Below, one piece after another: positions 52,266 to 60,797 of a stretch of DNA of 64,000 nucleotides. This DNA is from Prevotella sp. GTDB lineage: Bacteria; Bacteroidota; Bacteroidia; Bacteroidales; Bacteroidaceae. Made by a program: the position numbers and the translations under genes. The stretch covers positions 29,047-93,046 of the forward strand of contig JAFZSR010000076.1 of the NCBI GenBank assembly GCA_017619275.1. Reading direction: 5' to 3'. Position 1 is the stretch's first letter; the number at the start of each line of letters is the position of its first letter. A model generated the notes under the pieces. It made no database searches. It saw only the letters and a program-made list of their open reading frames with translations, and was not told the origin of the DNA.

Positions 52266-52894
52266 GCGTAAGCGTAGAGGCACAGTCGTTCACCCAGCGG
52301 CTGCAGCAGGATATGGGAGGCGGTGGCAAGATTACCGTGCACCACGACGCTGCTATCGATGAACTGGTGAACGGCAAGACGGTTGCACCTCCTGCTCAAC
52401 CAAGGCAAAGAAACAACCAGAACACACGCCAGCAAACTACCACACAGCGCACCACCGACAACCAACAGCGTAGCAACGACAATCTGCAACGTACCAGCGA
52501 TAATCAACAGCGCGCCAACGACAATCAGCAGCGTGCTGAAAACCAGCAGCGGCAGCAGAACAACGAAGTGGTTACCCTACGCGAACAGGTGGAGACACCC
52601 GTCGACACCATCGTCCAGCCTCGACGCACACGCCAGATGATGGGCTACCGCATCCAGGCATTTGCCGGTGGAAAAACACGCAACGACCGCCAGAAGGCTG
52701 AGCAGACGAAGAAAAACCTGGAAGCCCTGTTCCCCGGCCACAAGGTGTATGTCCATTTCTACTCGCCTCGATGGATTTGCCGCATGGGCAACTTCCGCAC
52801 CATTGCCGAAGCGAAGGAAGTGCTCGACGAAGTGGTGCGCATGGGTTACGACTCGGCCACGCTGGTGAGGGGAAAAATCACGGTGCCCTACTAA
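52187..52894 (+). CDS. Secreted SPOR-domain protein with Gln/Arg/Asn linker
   Basis: From ATG 52187 (52205 is also possible) this 235-residue protein has a signal peptide whose core IALSFIICHLSFSVSVEAQ is partly encoded by a heptamer DNA repeat. Residues about 60-140 are a low-complexity linker with a repeated unit (TTDNQQRSNDNLQRTSDNQQ, then RANDNQQRAENQQRQQN). The C-terminus, about 160-235, is a SPOR domain (GYRIQAFAGGKTRNDRQKAE, WICRMGNFRTIAEAKEVLD), which binds denuded peptidoglycan strands at septa. It probably acts in the periplasm at division sites. folE follows after 15 bases. Confidence 0.86.
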   Translation: MKNFDYMARRKWWVIALSFIICHLSFSVSVEAQSFTQRLQQDMGGGGKITVHHDAAIDELVNGKTVAPPAQPRQRNNQNTRQQTTTQRTTDNQQRSNDNLQRTSDNQQRANDNQQRAENQQRQQNNEVVTLREQVETPVDTIVQPRRTRQMMGYRIQAFAGGKTRNDRQKAEQTKKNLEALFPGHKVYVHFYSPRWICRMGNFRTIAEAKEVLDEVVRMGYDSATLVRGKITVPY

Positions 52895-52909
52895 TTAAAC
52901 ACTCACATC

Positions 52910-53488
52910 ATGAATCCAGAGACAGAATACCGCGAAGGACTCGACGACTTGGCCGCCCACTACCACCAGATACTGACGCTGCTGGGCGAAGACCCTGAAC
53001 GTGAAGGACTGCTGAAGACGCCCATGCGCGTGGCCAAGGCCATGCAGGTGCTTACCCGTGGCTATGCTATGGACGCCCACAAGGTGCTCACCGACGCGCT
53101 TTTCCAGGAAGACTATTCGCAGATGGTCATCGTGAAAGACATCGACTTTTTCTCGCTCTGCGAGCACCACATGTTGCCCTTCTATGGCAAAGTGCATGTG
53201 GCCTACATTCCCAACGGTTATATCACTGGCCTCTCGAAGATTGCACGCGTGGTCGACATCTATAGTCACCGGCTCCAGGTGCAGGAGCGCATGACGCTTC
53301 AAATCAAAGAATGCATCGCCGAGACACTGCATCCTCTGGGCGTGATGGTAGTGGTGGAGGCACGCCACATGTGCATGCAGATGAGGGGTGTGGAGAAGCA
53401 GAACAGCATCACCACCACCAGCGAGGTGAGCGGTGTCTTCCATCAGGCCAAGACACGGCAGGAGTTCATGAACCTCATCTCCCATTAA
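52910..53488 (+). CDS. folE: GTP cyclohydrolase I
   Basis: This 192-residue enzyme converts GTP to dihydroneopterin triphosphate, the first folate step. The zinc ligands are in [20 protein letters not shown] and [40 protein letters not shown] is the family's conserved block. Length is normal. It starts 15 bases after the SPOR gene and is probably part of the tpiA-SPOR-folE unit, continuing into the 45-residue DUF4177-like gene. Confidence 0.95.
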   Translation: MNPETEYREGLDDLAAHYHQILTLLGEDPEREGLLKTPMRVAKAMQVLTRGYAMDAHKVLTDALFQEDYSQMVIVKDIDFFSLCEHHMLPFYGKVHVAYIPNGYITGLSKIARVVDIYSHRLQVQERMTLQIKECIAETLHPLGVMVVVEARHMCMQMRGVEKQNSITTTSEVSGVFHQAKTRQEFMNLISH

Positions 53489-53517
53489 CAAACCGACCAT
53501 TAGTCAATTGCAAATCC

Positions 53518-53655
53518 ATGAAACGCTTTGAGTATAAGGTTATCACACGCCTCATGCGCGTAGAAAAGAAACTGAACCAGCTGGGCTATGAAGGCTGGGA
53601 ACTGGTGGCAGCCTCGGGCGGGCAATACGTTTTCAAACGTGAGTTTAGCGAATGA
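53518..53655 (+). CDS. Very small DUF4177-like protein
   Basis: From ATG 53518 the protein has only 45 residues: MKRFEYKVITRLMRVEKKLN, then QLGYEGWELVAASGGQYVFKREFSE read in parts. The pattern YKV...LNxLGxEGWELV...YxFKR is that of DUF4177, a small alpha/beta family. A longer frame opens at 53311 inside folE but is only an overlap. It lies 29 bases after folE and 38 bases before the next gene, so it is likely part of this transcription unit. Function unknown. Confidence 0.78.
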   Translation: MKRFEYKVITRLMRVEKKLNQLGYEGWELVAASGGQYVFKREFSE

Positions 53656-53693
53656 GCAATTCGTCATTCGTAATTCCTAATTAGAAAGAAAAA

Positions 53694-54251
53694 ATGCATC
53701 AGACCGACCGCGGTTCCTACCGCAAAAACGAATCTGTGTTCAAACAATTCCGCCGCTCCTGTCTTGGGAAAGTAGTAATTTGCGCGGTGGTCATGGTTAT
53801 CATCCTCATCATTGCTTGGCTGACGAATCCTTCAGACAAGAAGATGCGCGCCGAAATGCTCGACAACATTCGTCAAAGCATCGAGTCGCGCGACAGCATT
53901 GAGGCCGACTGGATGGATGTTTTCGTGAGCAACATTGGCCACACGTTTACCCATGCCGACTCGCTGCCCAACAAGGAACGCCTGGACCTTTTCAACAAAT
54001 TCAATCGACAGGAATACTACCACCACACGTTCTTCTCCACGATGTATGTTTTCAGCACGTTGACATCAGAGTATGAGCGCTGCGGCATCGGCATCTTCGG
54101 TCTTGTCATCCCCACGGTGAACTTCAACAAGTTCCTGCCCCGCGAAGGTCCTATGCGCTCTGAATACAACCAGCCCCTCATCCAGGGTGGCGAGAACGAG
54201 GAATACTTTGGCGAGACCCACGTCGATGTCTTCCGTTACGAAGGAGAATGA
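53694..54251 (+). CDS. Single-pass membrane protein, unidentified
   Basis: This 185-residue protein has a basic N-terminus (GSYRKNESVFKQFRRSC), one helix (about 27-43, VVICAVVMVIILIIAWL) and an outer domain with MRAEMLDNIRQSIESRDSIE, then HTFTHADSLPNKERLDLFNK and a hydrophobic TSEYERCGIGIFGLVIPTVN. I do not recognise a family. The topology suggests an inner-membrane anchor with a periplasmic domain of about 140 residues. It ends the forward run; the hairpin at 54254-54277 follows directly. Confidence 0.7.
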   Translation: MHQTDRGSYRKNESVFKQFRRSCLGKVVICAVVMVIILIIAWLTNPSDKKMRAEMLDNIRQSIESRDSIEADWMDVFVSNIGHTFTHADSLPNKERLDLFNKFNRQEYYHHTFFSTMYVFSTLTSEYERCGIGIFGLVIPTVNFNKFLPREGPMRSEYNQPLIQGGENEEYFGETHVDVFRYEGE

Positions 54252-54253
54252 AA

Positions 54254-54304
54254 AGAGGTGGGAGTTTTCTCACCTCTCACCTCTCATTTCTCACCTCTCA
54301 CCTC
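54254..54304. repeat. Hairpin and five-unit TCACCTC heptamer array
   Basis: AGAGGTG (54254-54260) pairs with CACCTCT (54271-54277) to form a terminator-like stem. From 54270 come TCACCTC, TCACCTC, TCATTTC, TCACCTC, TCACCTC with exact 7-base period. The array stops at the glutamine synthetase stop codon (54304-54306, minus strand). Confidence 0.8.
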
Positions 54305-56556
54305 TATCTTATAAACAGCAGTTCGCGATACTTAGGCAGAGTCCACAGACCGTCTTCCACAATCATTTCCAGATGGTCGGCCTCCTGCCTAATTTTTTCC
54401 ATTTGCGGACACACGGTGTCGTGATAGGCGATGGCTCGCTGGTGGATGTCTTGAATGCGGTTGGCCACGCGGCGGGCATCGGTGAGCTCTTCCACTAAAT
54501 ATTCTATGCGCTCAGTGCGCTCGGCAATCTCCTCAATGAGCTTCATGTTTCGAGCGCTCAGGCGATTGGATTTCTCATCGCTGAACACATTTTTCATGCC
54601 CTGCACATTCTTGATGAGCTGACTCTGATAGTGGGTGCTGACGGGAATGATGTGGTTCATGGCCAAGTCGCCCAGCACGCGAGCCTCAATCTGCACCGTC
54701 TTCACATACATCTCCCATTTCACCTCGTTGCGGGCTTGAAGCTCCTTGCGGTTCATCACCTTCATGTCTTCAAACATCTTCACCGTGTCCTCGTCGAGAT
54801 AATGCTCGATGATCACTGGGCACGACTTGCACACGTCGAGTCCTCGGCGCTCGGCCTCTATCACCCACTCTTCCGAGTAGCCATTTCCATCGAAACGCAC
54901 GGGTTTGCTGGCTTTGATGTCATCGCGCAGCACATCGATGATGGCGTGGTATTTGGCCGTGTGGCCAGTGCCTTCTGCATATTCTGGGTACGCTGAGTAC
55001 TCGGTGATTCTCTGGTCGACGCGCTTCTTGAACGACGTGAGAGCTTCGGCCATAGCCGTGTTGAGGGCAATCATGGCCGAGGCGCAGTTCACGCTACTGC
55101 CGGGCGCACGAAATTCAAACCGGTTGCCCGTGAAGGCAAAGGGCGACGTGCGGTTGCGGTCGGTATTGTCCATGATGAGGTCGGGAATCTGCGGGATGTC
55201 AATCTCGCCTTTGTAGGGCTTTTGCTTGCCAGCCTCGGCCGAGGAAGCCGACTGCGAACTTTGAAAGTCCTTCCCATCTTCTATATGGTCGAGCAGTTCC
55301 GACACATACTTTCCCAGGAACGAGCTGATGATAGAAGGCGGAGCCTCGTTGCCACCTAAGCGGTGGGCATTGGTGGCGCTCATGATGCTGGCCTTCAGCA
55401 GGCCGTTATGCTTGTAGACGGCCATCAGCGTCTCCACGATGAAGGAGGCAAAGCGCAGGTTTTCTCCAGAGTTCTTGCCTGGTGCATGCAGGAGCACGCC
55501 GTTGTCGGCAGTGAGGCTCCAGTTGCAGTGCTTTCCGCTGCCATTGATGCCATCGAAAGGTTTCTCGTGCAGCAGCACTCGGAAACCATGTTTGCGAGCC
55601 ACGCGCTTCATCAGACTCATCAACAGCATGTTGTGGTCGACGGCCAGATTGCACTCTTCGAAGATGGGTGCCAGCTCAAACTGGTTGGGCGCCACCTCGT
55701 TGTGACGAGTCTTCACGGGAATGCTCAGCTCCAGAGCCTGCACCTCCAGGTCTTTCATGAAAGCCTGCACGCGGTCGGGGATGGTTCCAAAATAGTGGTC
55801 GTCCATCTGCTGGTTCTTTGCACTCTCGTGGCCCATCAGCGTGCGCCCGGTGAGCATCAGGTCGGGGCGTGCGCTGTAGAGACCCTCGTCAACAAGAAAG
55901 TACTCCTGCTCCCATCCCAAGTTCACCGAAACCTTTGTCACGTTGTCGTAGAACAGGGAGCACACCTCGGTGGCAGCTTTTCCCACTGCATGTAGCGAGC
56001 GCAACAACGGAGCCTTGTAGTCGAGCGCCTCGCCAGTATAGGCGATAAAGATGGTGGGAATACACAGTGTGTCGTCGATGATGAATACGGGGCTGGTGGG
56101 ATCCCAAGCCGAGTAGCCGCGTGCTTCGAAGGTGTTGCGGATTCCTCCGCTGGGAAATGAGCTGGCATCGGGTTCCTGCTGCACCAGCAGCTTGCCGCTG
56201 AAGTTCTCCATCATTCCCCCCTTGCCATCGAACTCTACGAAAGCTTCGTGTTTTTCGGCTGTTCCCTCGGTGAGAGGCTGAAACCAGTGGGTGTAGTGGG
56301 TGGCTCCCATATCCTGCGCCCACTGTTTCATGCCTGCAGCTGCTGCATCTGCTATCGAGCGGTCCAGACGTGCACCATTGTCCATCACATCAACCAGTTT
56401 CAGGTACACATCCTTCGGCAGATACTTAAACATCTTTTCGCGTGTGAAGACATACTTGCCAAAGAACTCCGACGGGCGCTCCTTCGGAGCCTCCACTTCC
56501 AGCGGGCGCTTCTTGAACGCCTCTTCCACCACTTGGAATCTCAAATTTGTCGCCAT
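54304..56556 (-). CDS. glnN: Glutamine synthetase type III
   Basis: From ATG 56556 this 750-residue enzyme makes glutamine from glutamate and ammonia. It is the large GSIII form: RFQVVEEAFKKRPLEVEAPK at the start, FGKYVFTREKMFKYLPKDVY, the catalytic region WEQEYFLVDEGLYSARPDLM, VAPNQFELAPIFEECNLAVD, and HKPFDGINGSGKH-like EKPFDGINGSGKHCNWSL. GSIII is characteristic of Bacteroidetes and some cyanobacteria and forms double hexameric rings. An upstream ATG (56565) would add three residues. It has its own promoter (56585-56592). Nitrogen regulation is likely but no operator was recognised. Confidence 0.95.
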   Translation of the reverse strand: MATNLRFQVVEEAFKKRPLEVEAPKERPSEFFGKYVFTREKMFKYLPKDVYLKLVDVMDNGARLDRSIADAAAAGMKQWAQDMGATHYTHWFQPLTEGTAEKHEAFVEFDGKGGMMENFSGKLLVQQEPDASSFPSGGIRNTFEARGYSAWDPTSPVFIIDDTLCIPTIFIAYTGEALDYKAPLLRSLHAVGKAATEVCSLFYDNVTKVSVNLGWEQEYFLVDEGLYSARPDLMLTGRTLMGHESAKNQQMDDHYFGTIPDRVQAFMKDLEVQALELSIPVKTRHNEVAPNQFELAPIFEECNLAVDHNMLLMSLMKRVARKHGFRVLLHEKPFDGINGSGKHCNWSLTADNGVLLHAPGKNSGENLRFASFIVETLMAVYKHNGLLKASIMSATNAHRLGGNEAPPSIISSFLGKYVSELLDHIEDGKDFQSSQSASSAEAGKQKPYKGEIDIPQIPDLIMDNTDRNRTSPFAFTGNRFEFRAPGSSVNCASAMIALNTAMAEALTSFKKRVDQRITEYSAYPEYAEGTGHTAKYHAIIDVLRDDIKASKPVRFDGNGYSEEWVIEAERRGLDVCKSCPVIIEHYLDEDTVKMFEDMKVMNRKELQARNEVKWEMYVKTVQIEARVLGDLAMNHIIPVSTHYQSQLIKNVQGMKNVFSDEKSNRLSARNMKLIEEIAERTERIEYLVEELTDARRVANRIQDIHQRAIAYHDTVCPQMEKIRQEADHLEMIVEDGLWTLPKYRELLFIR

Positions 56557-56584
56557 TTTATGCAATCCTTTTTCTAAGTGGGTG

Positions 56585-56592
56585 CAAAATTA
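56585..56592 (-). promoter_or_regulatory. -7 element for glnN
   Basis: Minus-strand TAATTTTG matches TAnnTTTG, 28 bases before the ATG at 56556. Confidence 0.6.
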
Positions 56593-56632
56593 CAAGTATT
56601 TCTTCAATTATCAAAATCTTTGAGCTAAAACA

Positions 56633-57232
56633 TCATTCTTTCAGGTCTTCTATCTGATCGATGATTTCCTGATACTGATGCTGGGTCCTCATGTGCATCC
56701 AGATGCCGAGGATGGTACCGAGGGCAGCTCCACACACGGTGCCGTAGATCATGTAGCGCGTTACTTCCGAATCCTTCTGATACAACTCCCAGGTGAGCCA
56801 TGCCAGCCATGCGATGACGGCAGGAACGCCGAAGTAGAGCCAGTTGGCATCGAATTTCTTTGCGCGAGCAATCTTTTGCCTCACTTCTACCAGATTGTTG
56901 CTCATCACACTCCTATCGGTCACGTTCTGGCTGTTGTAATAAGTGGCTCCGCAGCACAGAAGCATCAGGATGCTGGTGCCAATCCAGAAAGCCATCGACA
57001 GTTCCAGGTTCATGATGAACACCACGTAGGTGTAGGGGATCATCAGCAGTGTGAGGGCCATGATGATGAAGTAATGACGCTTGATGCTGAAGGCGGTTCG
57101 CTTCATCGATTGACGGATGATGCGGTCGTTCACTATTTCCTGTTGCTGCAATTTGTTCTTCAGCATATTCATCTGCTCACGCATTGCCTCCAGTTCCATA
57201 TCCTTCTGGGTGTTTTCGAAATCGTTGTTCAT
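56633..57232 (-). CDS. Four-helix membrane protein paired with the ECF sigma factor
   Basis: This 199-residue protein has a cytoplasmic coiled N-terminus (ELEAMREQMNMLKNKLQQQE, then IVNDRIIRQSMKRTAF) and about four membrane helices (FIIMALTLLMIPYTYVVFI, MAFWIGTSILMLLCCGATYY, then GVPAVIAWLAWLTWELY and YMIYGTVCGAALGTILGIWM). It starts 13 bases after the sigma gene, so it is almost certainly co-transcribed. The place and N-terminal pattern suggest an anti-sigma or signal-sensing partner, but it lacks a recognisable zinc anti-sigma motif. Confidence 0.75.
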   Translation of the reverse strand: MNNDFENTQKDMELEAMREQMNMLKNKLQQQEIVNDRIIRQSMKRTAFSIKRHYFIIMALTLLMIPYTYVVFIMNLELSMAFWIGTSILMLLCCGATYYNSQNVTDRSVMSNNLVEVRQKIARAKKFDANWLYFGVPAVIAWLAWLTWELYQKDSEVTRYMIYGTVCGAALGTILGIWMHMRTQHQYQEIIDQIEDLKE

Positions 57233-57245
57233 AATGGGTAGTTTT

Positions 57246-57749
57246 TTAATCGTTTGACATTTGTTTTAGTTGTTCGCGGATTCTGTACAGACGTACACTG
57301 ACGTTCTTGGCAGTGATGCCGACAATTTGTCCGATCTCCTCGTAGGAGAGGTTTTCCAACCATAGCAGGACGATGGCCCGGTCGAAGGGTTGCAGCTTGG
57401 AGATGCGCTTGTGGAGCATGTCCACCTGGCGCGTGTCCGCGTCGCGGTCTTCAAAGAGGTTAATGTCCATGGTCAACCGTTCCTCAGTTCCTCCTCCCCG
57501 GAAGAGGGGGATGGTGCGCCGCTTCTTCCTGTCGAGTGAGATGCAGGTGTTGAGGGCGACGCGGTAGACCCACGTCCTGATGTCGCTGCGATGCTCGAAG
57601 CTCTCAAACCCCTTCCATAGATTCACTAGTACCTCCTGGAACAGGTCGTTCACCTCGTCGGCATCTTTCGAGAACATGTAGCACACGGTGTAGATGGTGC
57701 TCTTGTGTTCTGCCACAGTTTGCGAAAATTGTCTTTCTAATGCTGTCAT
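57246..57749 (-). CDS. ECF-type RNA polymerase sigma factor
   Basis: From ATG 57749 this 167-residue protein has sigma region 2 (TIYTVCYMFSKDADEVNDLF, then QEVLVNLWKGFESFEHRSDI and RTWVYRVALNTCISLDRKKR) and region 4 (LQPFDRAIVLLWLENLSYEE, then IGQIVGITAKNVSVRLYRIR). A frame opening at 57800 adds 17 residues that are not needed. It should bind core polymerase and direct a small regulon, controlled by the membrane protein encoded next. No promoter with the usual -7 was found upstream, so it may control itself through a different sequence. Confidence 0.9.
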   Translation of the reverse strand: MTALERQFSQTVAEHKSTIYTVCYMFSKDADEVNDLFQEVLVNLWKGFESFEHRSDIRTWVYRVALNTCISLDRKKRRTIPLFRGGGTEERLTMDINLFEDRDADTRQVDMLHKRISKLQPFDRAIVLLWLENLSYEEIGQIVGITAKNVSVRLYRIREQLKQMSND

Positions 57750-57844
57750 TGTTTCGTCTGTTTTTTGAATCCTTTTGCCCGTTAGACGCGACAACGTCAC
57801 GAAAAACTACACGAAAATGAAAAAAATATGGGAGAAATAATGAA

Positions 57845-57872
57845 AAATCCGTCTAATCCGTTTTAATCCGTT
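57845..57872. repeat. AATCCGTT word repeat, short array
   Basis: AAATCCGTCT, AATCCGTTTT and AATCCGTTG follow one another. The same words recur at 60633-60785. It lies in the 161-base gap between the guanine deaminase stop and the sigma gene. Confidence 0.7.
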
Positions 57873-57961
57873 GTCTTTTAAACAAAAATCACGCTGTTCA
57901 CACCAGCAAACAGCGTAACTTTCCGTTCTCTTTTGCCCACCGATTAAATAATGTTCGGTTC

Positions 57962-59221
57962 TTATATTTCCTTTCCCTGGCAGAAGCGGCGCACAATCTG
58001 GCGGTCGTCGCCCAGATAGATGTATCGCTCCAGACGCTCCAGCAACGAATAGTTGTCGTGATTCAGGTCGCTGTCGTCGATGACCAGCGCATCGAACTCA
58101 TAGCCGGGTTCGAAGCTGCCCACACTACCGAAGAAGCTGCCCGCCGACTTAGTGGCCATCCAGAACGCCTCTGCCAGCGTGAGGAACGGCAGCTCGTGAT
58201 TCTGCTGATAACGCATTTTGCTCACCTGTATGGCATAAACCATCATCCTGAAGATGCTTAGGTCGTGACCGCCGCTGACGTCGCTGCCGAGTCCCACGCG
58301 CAATCCCTCGTTGAGGAACTGTCGGATGGGTGCCATGCCCGACGCCACATTGAAATTCGACGTTGGGCAGTGAGCCACCATCACGTCGCGACGCTTCATC
58401 AGCTCCAACTCCTCCCCTTCTGACCATACACAATGAGCCATCACAGTAGGCGTCTGACCGAAGAGTCCGTAGCGGTCGTAGGCATCGCCGTAACAGGTGC
58501 TTTCCGGCTCCAGCGACTTCACCCAGGCAATCTCGTCTTTGTTCTCAGAGAGGTGTGACTGCACGGGCAACTGATATTTCGCTGCCAGCTGGCCACAGGC
58601 GCGGAGCATCTCGGGCGTACACGACGGAATGAAGCGGGGCGTGATGATAGGACGCACCAATGATGCTTCACTCCCCCACTCTTTTATCAGCGCCTCGTAG
58701 CCTTGCACCATCGCTTCCACCGACTCTGTGAGTTCCGTAGGACAGTTGCGGTTCATACCCACCTTGCCCACCAGCGCCCCCATACCTGCTTCGCAAAAGA
58801 GTTGCATCAGCCGACGAGTGCTTTCTGTGTGAACCGTTGCAAACACACAGGCACGCATGGTGCCGAAGCGCCACAGGTCGCCCACAAAGCGGCGATACAT
58901 CCGTTCGGCATAGTCACGGTTGGCAAATTTCATTTCCTCGGGGAAGGTGTAGTTCTGTAGCCAAGGCAGCAGTTCCAAGTCCATTGCGATTCCCTGATTA
59001 TGATACTGCGGAGCGTGAACATGCAGGTCGTTCATGGCAGGAATCAGCAAGCGGTCGCCGAAATCGATGACCACAGCATCTTCACTGTCCAGCGTTGCCA
59101 AGTCCGCCGCTACCCCAGTCACGCGCCCGTCGTCGTCAACGACCACATAGCCGTTCTCCAGTACTTCGAAATGGCTTCGCTCCTTCGTATAAAGGATATG
59201 AGCCTTATAAACTGTCTTCAT
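57962..59221 (-). CDS. guaD: Guanine deaminase-like amidohydrolase
   Basis: This 419-residue metal-dependent hydrolase probably deaminates guanine to xanthine. The HxH metal site is in PAMNDLHVHAPQYHNQGIAM, followed by the GuaD-specific LLPWLQNYTFPEEMKFANRD. GKVGMNRNCPTELTES and IITPRFIPSCTPEML hold family signatures; the other ligands are in QSHLSENKDE and VMAHCVW, and the Asp in LGSDVSGGHD. Ring-opening of other purines is a less likely alternative. Its ATG overlaps the stop of the upstream esterase gene by 4 bases, so the two are co-translated, though no shared pathway is evident. Confidence 0.87.
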   Translation of the reverse strand: MKTVYKAHILYTKERSHFEVLENGYVVVDDDGRVTGVAADLATLDSEDAVVIDFGDRLLIPAMNDLHVHAPQYHNQGIAMDLELLPWLQNYTFPEEMKFANRDYAERMYRRFVGDLWRFGTMRACVFATVHTESTRRLMQLFCEAGMGALVGKVGMNRNCPTELTESVEAMVQGYEALIKEWGSEASLVRPIITPRFIPSCTPEMLRACGQLAAKYQLPVQSHLSENKDEIAWVKSLEPESTCYGDAYDRYGLFGQTPTVMAHCVWSEGEELELMKRRDVMVAHCPTSNFNVASGMAPIRQFLNEGLRVGLGSDVSGGHDLSIFRMMVYAIQVSKMRYQQNHELPFLTLAEAFWMATKSAGSFFGSVGSFEPGYEFDALVIDDSDLNHDNYSLLERLERYIYLGDDRQIVRRFCQGKEI

Positions 59222-60591
59222 TTTACTACTATTTTTTTGCCGTTAATAATGTTGATGCCCCGCGCAGGATGCTCGGTGCGCATACCCGAGAGGTTGAAGA
59301 CACGTTGAACGTTTGACGTTGAGCGTTGAACGTCGCTGATGGCAGCTTCATCCGTGTTGCAGGAGTGAATCTCGATATTGGTGATTTCGATGTTGTCGGC
59401 AGCATCCTCCTTGGTGAAGGCGATGTTGAACTCTGCCCACGCGTCGGGGATGTGGAACTCTATGGCGCGGTTCTCGCCCACCTCGACGCTCTCCTTGAAC
59501 ACCACATCCTTCTGTCCGGCCAAGCGTTTCAGTTGCACGGTCACCTGCTTGCCAGCATCGCCCACGGCGTTGAAGGTGAGGCGATAGTCTCCCTCGATGA
59601 ATTGCAGCGACGGATAGACATTGGCGTTCGAGGAGGTGTTCTGCTCCTTGCCGAACGAGCAGATGGTGGTGCCGCTGTTGATGGTCCAGCCGTGGCTCTT
59701 CGGCGTCCAGCCCTCCTGCTCAATGCAGGGGCGCCATTTCAGCGTGGGGTCGCAGGGCGAGTCAAGCGTGTACTGCTTCATGTAGTTCCACATTGTCTTG
59801 CTGGCGTTGCCCTCCTCGGTGTTGCTGGTCTCAGCCGAGTGGCCCATGCCGTTCATCGAGTAGAAGACGATAGGGAAGCCACCCTCGCCGGCAGGATAGA
59901 CCTTCTTGGTGAACTTGCCCGACTTTGTGGTGGTCTCGGGAACAGGGTTGCAGCCGTTGCGCGCCACGATGTTGTCGATAATCTTCGACACGTAGGCCGA
60001 TTTCACCAGGTCGTCGTTCGTGCCGTGGATATGCAGGAAGGGCACAGGCCGAGCCCCTGTGTGGTGCAGGTGAAACTCGTTGATGGGGTAGCCGCTGATA
60101 GAGGCGAAGGCCGCAAACTTGTCGGCCAGCAGGTTGGCCACGGTGTAGGTCATCATGCCGCCATTCGAGAAGCCACAGCAATAGATGCGGTTGCGGTCGA
60201 TGCTGTATTTCGACGCCACATCCTCAATCACGGCCAGCAGATAGTCGATGTCGCCGCTCCACTCGCCCGTAGAGTTCCAGCCCGGCAGCTCCATGTTGCC
60301 GAAGAAGGGGAACTTCACGTTCTCGCCGTGACCGTAGACCACGATGACACCATCCTCGTTGGCAATGGCGTCGAAGTTTGGCTGCTTCATGTCCGACGAG
60401 CCGCCCGTGCCATGCAGGCAGAACACAAGGGCGGTGTTGTCTTGCACGTTGTTCGGAACGTACAGACGATACTTGCGGGTCTTGTTGCCCACTTTAATGT
60501 TGAAAGACTTGTCGACCTTGGCGGCCCAAGCCGTAGCCCAACCCACAAGGAGCAAGGCAGTCATTAAAACTAATTGAATCCTTTTCATCAT
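59218..60591 (-). CDS. Secreted PHB-depolymerase-like esterase with C-terminal sorting-type tail
   Basis: This 457-residue protein has a signal peptide (cleavage near TAWAA, residue 24) and an alpha/beta hydrolase of the LpqC/CE1 type: FCLHGTGGSSDMKQPNFDAI, nucleophile elbow CCGFSNGGMMTYTV, Asp region HIHGTNDDLV, and His in MNGMGHSAE. A beta-sandwich of about 110 residues follows (about 310-425), then a C-terminal tail reading VFNLSGMRTEHPARGINIIN and GKKIVVK, the pattern of type IX sorting tails in Prevotella. Between them the peptide DVQRSTSNVQR is encoded by GTTCAACG-like words that also form intergenic arrays. It may deacylate plant polysaccharides. Confidence 0.85.
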   Translation of the reverse strand: MMKRIQLVLMTALLLVGWATAWAAKVDKSFNIKVGNKTRKYRLYVPNNVQDNTALVFCLHGTGGSSDMKQPNFDAIANEDGVIVVYGHGENVKFPFFGNMELPGWNSTGEWSGDIDYLLAVIEDVASKYSIDRNRIYCCGFSNGGMMTYTVANLLADKFAAFASISGYPINEFHLHHTGARPVPFLHIHGTNDDLVKSAYVSKIIDNIVARNGCNPVPETTTKSGKFTKKVYPAGEGGFPIVFYSMNGMGHSAETSNTEEGNASKTMWNYMKQYTLDSPCDPTLKWRPCIEQEGWTPKSHGWTINSGTTICSFGKEQNTSSNANVYPSLQFIEGDYRLTFNAVGDAGKQVTVQLKRLAGQKDVVFKESVEVGENRAIEFHIPDAWAEFNIAFTKEDAADNIEITNIEIHSCNTDEAAISDVQRSTSNVQRVFNLSGMRTEHPARGINIINGKKIVVK

Positions 60592-60632
60592 ATAGCATTT
60601 AATGTTTGGTTATACAAATGACTTTTTTCCAA

Positions 60633-60785
60633 CAACGGATTTCACGGATTTCACGGATTGGCTGCGCATGCCAATCATCCGTTAAATTCGTTTTAATCCG
60701 TTGTTGACAGATAATGGTACTTATCCGTTAAATCCGTTTTAATCCGTTGTAAATACATTTCAATCATCGTTTTCATCCGTTGTTG
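60633..60785. repeat. AATCCGTT word arrays with long imperfect hairpin
   Basis: 60633-60662 (CAACGGATTTCACGGATTTC and onward) pairs imperfectly with 60670-60703 (ending TTTTAATCCGTTG) across the short loop TGCGCAT. Further copies (ATCCGTTAAATCCGTTTTAA, then CCGTTG) continue to 60785. It fills the 206-base gap between the GH2 stop and the esterase start. Confidence 0.8.
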
Positions 60786-60797
60786 ATATAAGATGCT

